10,733 nt of DNA from Sulfuricella sp. (GTDB lineage: Bacteria; Pseudomonadota; Gammaproteobacteria; Burkholderiales; Sulfuricellaceae), in the NCBI GenBank assembly GCA_030696235.1, contig JAUYSN010000302.1, positions 1-10,733 of the forward strand, given 5' to 3'. Positions 6,780-10,733 of this stretch are shown here, one piece after another (position 1 is the stretch's first letter; every line of letters starts with the position of its first letter). The position numbers were made by a program, and so were the translations under genes. The notes beneath the pieces were generated by a model. That model saw only the letters and a list, made by a program, of their open reading frames with translations. It was not told the DNA's origin and searched no databases.

Positions 6780-7871
6780 ATGAGTTTGAAATGCGGAATC
6801 GTCGGACTGCCCAACGTGGGCAAGTCCACCCTGTTCAACGCCATCACCAGCGCCGGAATTGCAGCGGAAAACTATCCCTTCTGCACCATCGAGCCCAACG
6901 TCGGCATCGTCGAAGTGCCCGACCCGCGCATCGATGCGCTGTCGGCAATCGTCAAGCCGCAGAAGGTGCAACATGCCGTGGTCGAGTTCGTCGACATCGC
7001 CGGCCTGGTGGCGGGCGCGTCCAAGGGCGAGGGCCTGGGCAACAAGTTCCTCGCCAATATCCGCGAGACCGACGCGATTGCCCACGTGGTGCGCTGCTTC
7101 GTCAACGAAAACGTGGTGCACGTGGCGGGCAAGGTGGACCCGATTTCCGACATCGAAGTGATCAACACCGAGCTGGCGCTGGCCGACCTGGAAACCGTCG
7201 AGAAGGCGTTCATGCGCTATAACAAGGCGGCCAAGACCGGCGACAAGGAAGCGATCCAGGTACTGGCCCTGCTGGAAAGAGTGCGGGCGCACCTGGATCA
7301 GGGCCAGCCGGTGCGCGCGCTGGCGCAGTCCGAAGAGGAGCGGGAGCTGCTCAAGCCGCTGTGCCTGATGACCGCCAAGCCCACCATGTACATTGCCAAC
7401 GTGGACGAGAACGGGTTCGACAACAACCCGATGCTGGCCAAGGTGGAAGAATTCGCCAAGCGCGAGAATGCGCCGGTGGTGGCGATCTGCGCCGCAATGG
7501 AAGGCGAGATCTCCGACCTGGAAGAAGAGGACAAAAAAGCTTTCCTGGCCGACATGGGGCTGGATGAGCCGGGCCTGAACCGCGTCATCCGCGCCACCTA
7601 CAAGCTGCTGGGCCTGGAGACCTATTTCACCGCCGGGGTCAAAGAGGTGAGGGCCTGGACCATCCACGCCGGTGACACCGCGCCGCAGGCCGCAGGCGTG
7701 ATTCATACCGACTTCGAGCATGGTTTTATCCGCGCCGAAGTGATCGGTTTCGACGATTTTCTAGCCTGCAAGGGTGAGCAGGGCGCGAAAGAAGCCGGCA
7801 AAATGCGCCTTGAAGGCAAGGAATACGTGGTACACGATGGCGACGTAATGCACTTCAGGTTTAATGTTTGA
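6780..7871 (+). CDS. ychF: Ribosome-associated ATPase YchF (Obg family)
   Basis: Universally conserved Obg-family P-loop protein that prefers ATP to GTP, binds ribosomes and acts as a negative factor in the oxidative-stress response. The 363 residues match the family. Motifs: G1/Walker [10 protein letters not shown] (9-17), G3 DIAGL (72-76), and NVDE (207-210) in place of the GTPase NKxD motif, the known reason for ATP preference. A helical insertion follows the GTPase core, and a C-terminal TGS domain (about 279-361, with [13 protein letters not shown] and [17 protein letters not shown]) ends the protein. The start ATG 6780 follows AAGGA (6770-6774). pth-ychF adjacency is ancient; here rsuA lies between them. 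Confidence 0.97.
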   Translation: MSLKCGIVGLPNVGKSTLFNAITSAGIAAENYPFCTIEPNVGIVEVPDPRIDALSAIVKPQKVQHAVVEFVDIAGLVAGASKGEGLGNKFLANIRETDAIAHVVRCFVNENVVHVAGKVDPISDIEVINTELALADLETVEKAFMRYNKAAKTGDKEAIQVLALLERVRAHLDQGQPVRALAQSEEERELLKPLCLMTAKPTMYIANVDENGFDNNPMLAKVEEFAKRENAPVVAICAAMEGEISDLEEEDKKAFLADMGLDEPGLNRVIRATYKLLGLETYFTAGVKEVRAWTIHAGDTAPQAAGVIHTDFEHGFIRAEVIGFDDFLACKGEQGAKEAGKMRLEGKEYVVHDGDVMHFRFNV

Positions 7872-7873
7872 AG

Positions 7874-7971
7874 CTCTGAACAGGCCATCTCCGCGAAGTG
7901 GGAATCCGGCCATTTACTGAAAAAGACTGGACTCCCTCTTTCGCGGGAGCGCCGGGCGGACTTGTTCAGAG
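7874..7971. repeat. Dispersed-type inverted repeat after ychF
   Basis: Outer arms CTCTGAACA (7874-7882) and TGTTCAGAG (7963-7971) are perfect complements. Inner arms at 7889-7907 and 7929-7949 are imperfect complements around a GCGAA/TTCGC core and GGGAATCC/GGACTCCC blocks. This resembles the widespread beta/gammaproteobacterial repeats of the GGAATCC...GGATTCC, CTTTCGCGGGA type. It begins 3 bases after the ychF stop and may stop or protect the ychF transcript, though no T run follows it. Family membership is from memory of such repeats. Confidence 0.6.
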
Positions 7972-7995
7972 ATGCCTTGGTAACTCACGCCATTT

Positions 7996-8037
7996 TTGAC
8001 TAAACTCAAAGCCATATGGCAAACAAAGAAGTGTAGT
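7996..8037 (+). promoter_or_regulatory. Candidate FNR/CRP-type site with -10 box
   Basis: TTGACTAAACTCAA (7996-8009) matches the FNR-type consensus TTGAT-N4-ATCAA at 8 of 10 positions and is symmetric. A -10-like TGTAGT at 8032-8037 lies at the distance expected for a class II activated promoter (site centred about 41 bases before the start). It would drive the GlcF-like gene and coq7. No good -35 box is seen, as expected for an activated promoter. Binding is unproven. Confidence 0.3.
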
Positions 8038-8038
8038 C

Positions 8039-8125
8039 ATGAGCGCTGCTGCGGCGCAGGCTTACCAGCCTTCCCTCTCTGTTGAAGACCTGTTGGGTGG
8101 CCTTGCCTGTCGTTATCATTATTAA
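8039..8125 (+). CDS. Possible 28-residue small ORF or leader peptide
   Basis: An ATG-initiated frame of 28 codons ends in TAA at 8123-8125. The product starts MSAAAAQAY and ends GGLACRYHY. It has no clear Shine-Dalgarno (only AAAGAAG upstream), no signal peptide and no recognised domain. It is in the same frame as the GlcF-like gene 33 bases downstream, so it could be a leader peptide, a decayed 5' piece of that gene, or chance. If transcription starts near 8044 as the FNR-type promoter suggests, this ATG would not be transcribed. I do not assign a function. Confidence 0.2.
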   Translation: MSAAAAQAYQPSLSVEDLLGGLACRYHY

Positions 8126-8158
8126 AGATGTGCCACAAGCGGGCCGATTGCCCTGTCT

Positions 8159-9415
8159 ATGAGTGTTCCCATTCCGCCCCCTCAAAGAAAAACTCCTGTC
8201 CCGCTAGCCGATGAGGCTGCTCGCTGCGTTTCCTGCGGTCTGTGCCTGCCGCATTGCCCCACTTATCGCAAGACGCTGAGCGAGGCGGATTCGCCGCGCG
8301 GGCGCATTGCGCTGATGCAGGGCGTCCTGGAGCGGCGTATTCCGGCGAATGAGCGGTTTCAGGCGCATATCGATTTATGCCTTGCCTGTCGGGCCTGCGA
8401 GAACGTCTGTCCGAATAATGTAGAATATGGGCGTTTGATCAACGGAGTGCGGGGCATCTTGGAGAAGTCTCGCCGGCGCAGCGTGTTGCAGCGTCTGGTG
8501 CGGCTCGTGTTAATGGACGGCGTGGCGACCAGGCCGTCCATGTTGCGTCTGGTGGGTGGTGTGTTGCGCACTTGGCAGGCTATGGCAGGCAAGGCTGGCT
8601 GGTTGATGCGGTTTGGTCTGGTGCGGATCGCGACACGGCTGCCGTCGCTGAGGCCACAGCCAGTCTGGAAGGCGGTTTATCCGGCCGTAGGCAAGGTGCG
8701 TGGCGAGGTGGGGCTGTTTCTCGGCTGTGTGGCTAGAGTTGCGGACGTCGAAACTCTCTCGGCTTCGATTTTTGTCCTTAACCGGTTAGGCTATACAGTG
8801 CATGTGCCGCCCCGGCAGGGCTGTTGCGGTGCCATGCATGCGAGTCTGGGTGAACCGGAGAAGGTGCGTGCATTCGAGGAGCAGAATCTCCGGGCATACA
8901 CTGGGGTGAATGTGGAGGCCGTGATCTCGACCGCCACCGGTTGCGGCACGGCGTTGAAAAACTATCCGCAGGATTTCGCGGGCAGGGTGAGGGACATCAG
9001 CGAATTCCTGGGCGAGGCTGGGGGCTGGGAAGAGGCCGGAATTGCGCCGCTGGCAGAAAAAGTGGCGGTGCACGAGCACTGTTTGATGCGAAATGTACTG
9101 CATTGCCAGGGCAAGCCCTATGACCTGCTGCGCCGCATTCCCGGCGCAAGCGTAGCGCCCTTGGCGGGGAACGACCAGTGCTGCGGTGCGGCAGGGACTT
9201 ATTTCCTGACTCAGCCGGATATGGCGGCAAGCTTGCTTGCTGATAAAATAGAGGCAGTAAAGGCCAGTGGTGCGCGGATTTTGGCGACTTCCAACATCGG
9301 TTGCGCCATGCATCTGGCTGTTGGCCTGAAGGCGGCAGGAATCGAAATCGAAGTGGTTCATCCAATAATTTTGCTGGCCCGACAAATGGGGTTTGATAAT
9401 GATAAAAATCGATGA
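8159..9415 (+). CDS. GlcF-like iron-sulfur oxidoreductase subunit
   Basis: Resembles the Fe-S subunit of glycolate oxidase (GlcF, 407 residues in E. coli; here 418). Two [4Fe-4S] motifs are intact: C23, C26, C29, C33 and C74, C77, C80, C84. Two CCG (cysteine-rich) domains follow: FLGCVAR with [12 protein letters not shown], then [13 protein letters not shown] with a [10 protein letters not shown] segment; related heterodisulfide-reductase-type subunits use the same modules. No transmembrane helix or signal is evident, so it is probably cytoplasmic and membrane-associated. No glcD- or glcE-like flavoprotein gene lies in this window, so substrate and partner are unknown. ATG 8159 lacks a clear Shine-Dalgarno but fits the family N-terminus. 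It overlaps coq7 by 17 bases. Glycolate, lactate or another 2-hydroxyacid is the likely substrate class. Confidence 0.8.
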   Translation: MSVPIPPPQRKTPVPLADEAARCVSCGLCLPHCPTYRKTLSEADSPRGRIALMQGVLERRIPANERFQAHIDLCLACRACENVCPNNVEYGRLINGVRGILEKSRRRSVLQRLVRLVLMDGVATRPSMLRLVGGVLRTWQAMAGKAGWLMRFGLVRIATRLPSLRPQPVWKAVYPAVGKVRGEVGLFLGCVARVADVETLSASIFVLNRLGYTVHVPPRQGCCGAMHASLGEPEKVRAFEEQNLRAYTGVNVEAVISTATGCGTALKNYPQDFAGRVRDISEFLGEAGGWEEAGIAPLAEKVAVHEHCLMRNVLHCQGKPYDLLRRIPGASVAPLAGNDQCCGAAGTYFLTQPDMAASLLADKIEAVKASGARILATSNIGCAMHLAVGLKAAGIEIEVVHPIILLARQMGFDNDKNR

Positions 9416-10025
9416 CTTGATCGTGGAATTCGACAAAGGCTTGCGCACCTTGTTTGCCCCGGCGCGAACCACACGCCCGTTGCCGGGAAAGAGCCTGGCC
9501 GAAGCTGAAATGGGCGAGGAAGAGAAACGCCTGGCGGCGGCGCTGATGCGCGTGAACCACAGCGGCGAGATCTGCGCGCAGGCGCTTTACCAGGGGCAGG
9601 CGCTGACGGCGCGCAAGCCCGAAATTCAGCAAGCGCTGAAAGAGGCTGCCAGCGAGGAAACCGAGCACCTGAACTGGTGCGAAAGCCGCATCAATGATCT
9701 GGGCGGACGCAAAAGCCTGCTTAACCCCGCCTGGTATGCCGGTTCGCTGGCGATCGGCGCGCTGGCCGGTGCGTTGGGCGACAAATGGAACCTGGGCTTT
9801 CTGGCCGAAACGGAGCGGCAGGTGGTTCGCCATCTGGAGGGCCACTTGCAGCGCCTGCCGGCTAGTGATGAAAAAAGTCGTGCGGTTGTCGAGCAGATGA
9901 AAGAGGATGAGGCCAGGCACGCCACTACGGCCCTGGAGCATGGCGGAGCGGAGTTGCCCGCGCCGGTGAAGCTGGCGATGAAGCTTTCCGCCAAGGTGAT
10001 GACGCAGACGGCATACTGGGTTTAA
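9399..10025 (+). CDS. coq7: Demethoxyubiquinone hydroxylase Coq7
   Basis: Di-iron, O2-dependent monooxygenase that hydroxylates the demethoxyubiquinone ring in the next-to-last step of ubiquinone synthesis; peripheral on the inner membrane. The 208-residue product has the ferritin-like ligand set of the family: E57 (NHSGEICA), E87 and H90 (EETEHLNW), E139 (AETERQV), E171 and H174 (EDEARHA). A hydrophobic, glycine/alanine-rich segment at about 111-127 fits membrane contact. ATG 9399 is preferred to TTG 9393 because GGGG at 9388-9391 is well spaced from it. The gene overlaps the preceding GlcF-like gene by 17 bases. Many bacteria use the flavoprotein UbiF for this step instead; Coq7 is the common choice in betaproteobacteria. 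Confidence 0.95.
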   Translation: MIKIDDLIVEFDKGLRTLFAPARTTRPLPGKSLAEAEMGEEEKRLAAALMRVNHSGEICAQALYQGQALTARKPEIQQALKEAASEETEHLNWCESRINDLGGRKSLLNPAWYAGSLAIGALAGALGDKWNLGFLAETERQVVRHLEGHLQRLPASDEKSRAVVEQMKEDEARHATTALEHGGAELPAPVKLAMKLSAKVMTQTAYWV

Positions 10026-10029
10026 AAGA

Positions 10030-10138
10030 TTTACCGCAAAGGACGCAAAGGAGCGCAAGGTAAATCAACTACTGGATTCAGCGAGTCAATCCGAAGAATT
10101 GAATTCCTTTGCGAAACCTTGCGTTCTTAGCGGTGAAA
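10030..10138. repeat. Inverted repeat between convergent coq7 and osmC-type genes
   Basis: Arm 10030-10060 contains tandem GCAAAGGA-type units after TTTACCGC; arm 10106-10138 carries a diverged complement (CCTTTGCG, CCTTGCGTTC, GCGGTGAAA). Both arms resemble the common proteobacterial intergenic repeat of the CCGCAAAGGACGCAAAGG kind. A smaller hairpin, GGATT (10074-10078) with AATCC (10088-10092), lies between them. The element fills the gap between two convergent stop codons and could act as a bidirectional transcript end. I see no T run at either side. Confidence 0.6.
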
Positions 10139-10143
10139 GCTTT

Positions 10144-10560
10144 TCAGTCCTCCACGATCTCGAAATCGTGCGTCATCTCGGCGGTTTTCCCGAGCATAAT
10201 CGACGCCGAGCAGTATTTCTCCGCCGACAGCTTGATAGCCTTTTCCACCTGTTCCGGTTTGACACCCTTGCCGCGCACCGTGAAATGGAAATGCATCCTG
10301 GTGAAGACCTTGGGTTCCTTGTCGGCGCGCTCGGCCTGGATAGAAACTTCGCAACCGCTGACGGCTTGGCGGCTCTTTTTCAGAATCGCCACGACGTCGA
10401 AAGCGGTGCAACCGCCGGCGCCGAGCAGCAGCATTTCCATCGGACGCGGCCCGAGGTTGCGTCCGCCGGCGTCGGGTGGGCCGTCCATAAGAACGGCGTG
10501 GTTGCTGTCGGTAATGCCGAGAAAGCTGGCGTCTTCCACCCATTTGACCCTTGCCTGCAT
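10144..10560 (-). CDS. OsmC/Ohr-family protein (YhfA-like)
   Basis: A 138-residue member of the OsmC superfamily. The two signature cysteines are present: C51 in GAGGCTAFDVV and C117 in EKYCSASIML. In OsmC and Ohr such a pair reduces organic hydroperoxides; in the YhfA branch, which the start (MQARVKWVEDASFLG) and short length fit better, the physiological substrate is less certain. Cytoplasmic, probably a dimer. Start ATG at 10560 (minus strand) follows AGGAAA, complementary to 10565-10570. The gene converges on coq7 and diverges from rplM, a position that I recall as common in betaproteobacteria. C70 is a third, non-signature cysteine. Confidence 0.9.
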   Translation of the reverse strand: MQARVKWVEDASFLGITDSNHAVLMDGPPDAGGRNLGPRPMEMLLLGAGGCTAFDVVAILKKSRQAVSGCEVSIQAERADKEPKVFTRMHFHFTVRGKGVKPEQVEKAIKLSAEKYCSASIMLGKTAEMTHDFEIVED

Positions 10561-10595
10561 GAGATTTCCTTTTTTGTCAGTTATTCAGCCGCGAA

Positions 10596-10604
10596 ATTAT
10601 AGCA
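10596..10604 (-). promoter_or_regulatory. Extended -10 promoter for the osmC-type gene
   Basis: Read on the minus strand, TGCTATAAT (complement of 10596-10604) is a perfect TATAAT with the TGn extension, about 36 bases before the start codon. No good -35 lies at 17 bases, which an extended -10 promoter can tolerate. Confidence 0.55.
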
Positions 10605-10623
10605 CTGGGATAGCGACAAACGT

Positions 10624-10670
10624 TTGACAGCCACTGCGGTCTTGACATAAAATGCGCGTCTTTCTCTGAT
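10624..10670 (+). promoter_or_regulatory. Promoter region for rplM-led ribosomal operon
   Basis: Two perfect -35 boxes are present. TTGACA at 10642-10647 is 17 bases from TCTGAT (10665-10670, 4 of 6 match). TTGACA at 10624-10629 is 18 bases from TAAAAT (10648-10653, 5 of 6 match). The two overlap, so either or both could drive rplM. The leader would be roughly 10 to 30 bases. Confidence 0.6.
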
Positions 10671-10690
10671 ACAGCAACCGGAATTTCTGC

Positions 10691-10733
10691 ATGAAAACCT
10701 TTTCTGCAAAAGATCACGAAGTAAAACGTGATT
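10691..10733 (+). CDS. rplM: 50S ribosomal protein L13, N-terminal part
   Basis: The first 14 codons read MKTFSAKDHEVKRD, matching the conserved L13 start (MKTFSAK followed by a VKRDW segment). The gene is cut by the window end, and rpsI (S9) is expected to follow in the usual rplM-rpsI operon. The Shine-Dalgarno is weak (CCGGA about 9 bases upstream). L13 binds 23S rRNA early in 50S assembly. Confidence 0.85.
   Translation, partial: MKTFSAKDHEVKRD

Noticed and set aside
7398..7409. YchF lacks the GTPase NKxD motif (has NVDE)
   Set aside because: This is the known feature of the YchF branch and explains its ATP preference; it is not a defect.
10099..10602. Plus-strand frame opposite the OsmC-family gene
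   Set aside because: The minus-strand product has both signature cysteines and a ribosome-binding site; the plus-strand translation resembles no family.
1..10733. CRISPR array, defence island, prophage or integron
   Set aside because: No regularly spaced direct repeats, no integrase, transposase, cas, nuclease or toxin-antitoxin gene, and all long genes belong to housekeeping families.

Overview
This window is a chromosomal housekeeping segment from a Gram-negative proteobacterium, most likely a betaproteobacterium (possibly a Nitrosomonadales-type lineage; that finer placement is a guess). The order TPR lipoprotein - lolB - ispE - tRNA-Gln - prs - rplY - pth - ychF is the classic proteobacterial block, also known from Pseudomonas (PA4667 to PA4673). 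Base composition is moderately GC-rich throughout, and no gene in the block looks foreign.

Layout. Positions 1-282 hold no convincing gene: a pair of REP-type hairpins (116-191) sits inside a larger diverged inverted repeat (53-87 and 231-265). A plus-strand block follows: a TPR lipoprotein (283-2007), lolB (about 2028-2690), ispE (2687-3520), tRNA-Gln(UUG) directly abutting the ispE stop codon (3521-3595), prs (3661-4611), rplY of the long CTC type (4699-5313), pth (5411-6007), an RsuA-type pseudouridine synthase (6004-6723) and ychF (6780-7871). A repeat-bearing spacer (7872-8158) separates this block from a two-gene unit: a stand-alone GlcF-like iron-sulfur protein (8159-9415) overlapping coq7 (9399-10025). 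Next come another palindromic repeat between convergent genes, an OsmC-family gene on the minus strand (10144-10560), a divergent promoter region, and the first 14 codons of rplM (ribosomal protein L13), cut by the window end.

How the genes relate. The first block combines outer-membrane lipoprotein insertion (LolB), isoprenoid supply (IspE), PRPP supply (Prs) and translation functions (tRNA-Gln, L25, Pth, RsuA, YchF). The second unit is redox related: an Fe-S/CCG-domain oxidoreductase subunit and the di-iron hydroxylase of ubiquinone synthesis, behind a candidate FNR/CRP-type palindrome. OsmC is probably a thiol-based hydroperoxide-handling protein.

I found no defence system, CRISPR array, intact transposon or prophage. 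The unusual content is between the genes: several spacers carry a different palindromic repeat, and one of them appears to supply the start region of lolB. The other points worth a look are the zero-spacing junction of ispE and the tRNA, the orphan GlcF-like gene coupled to coq7, and a 28-codon ORF in its leader.
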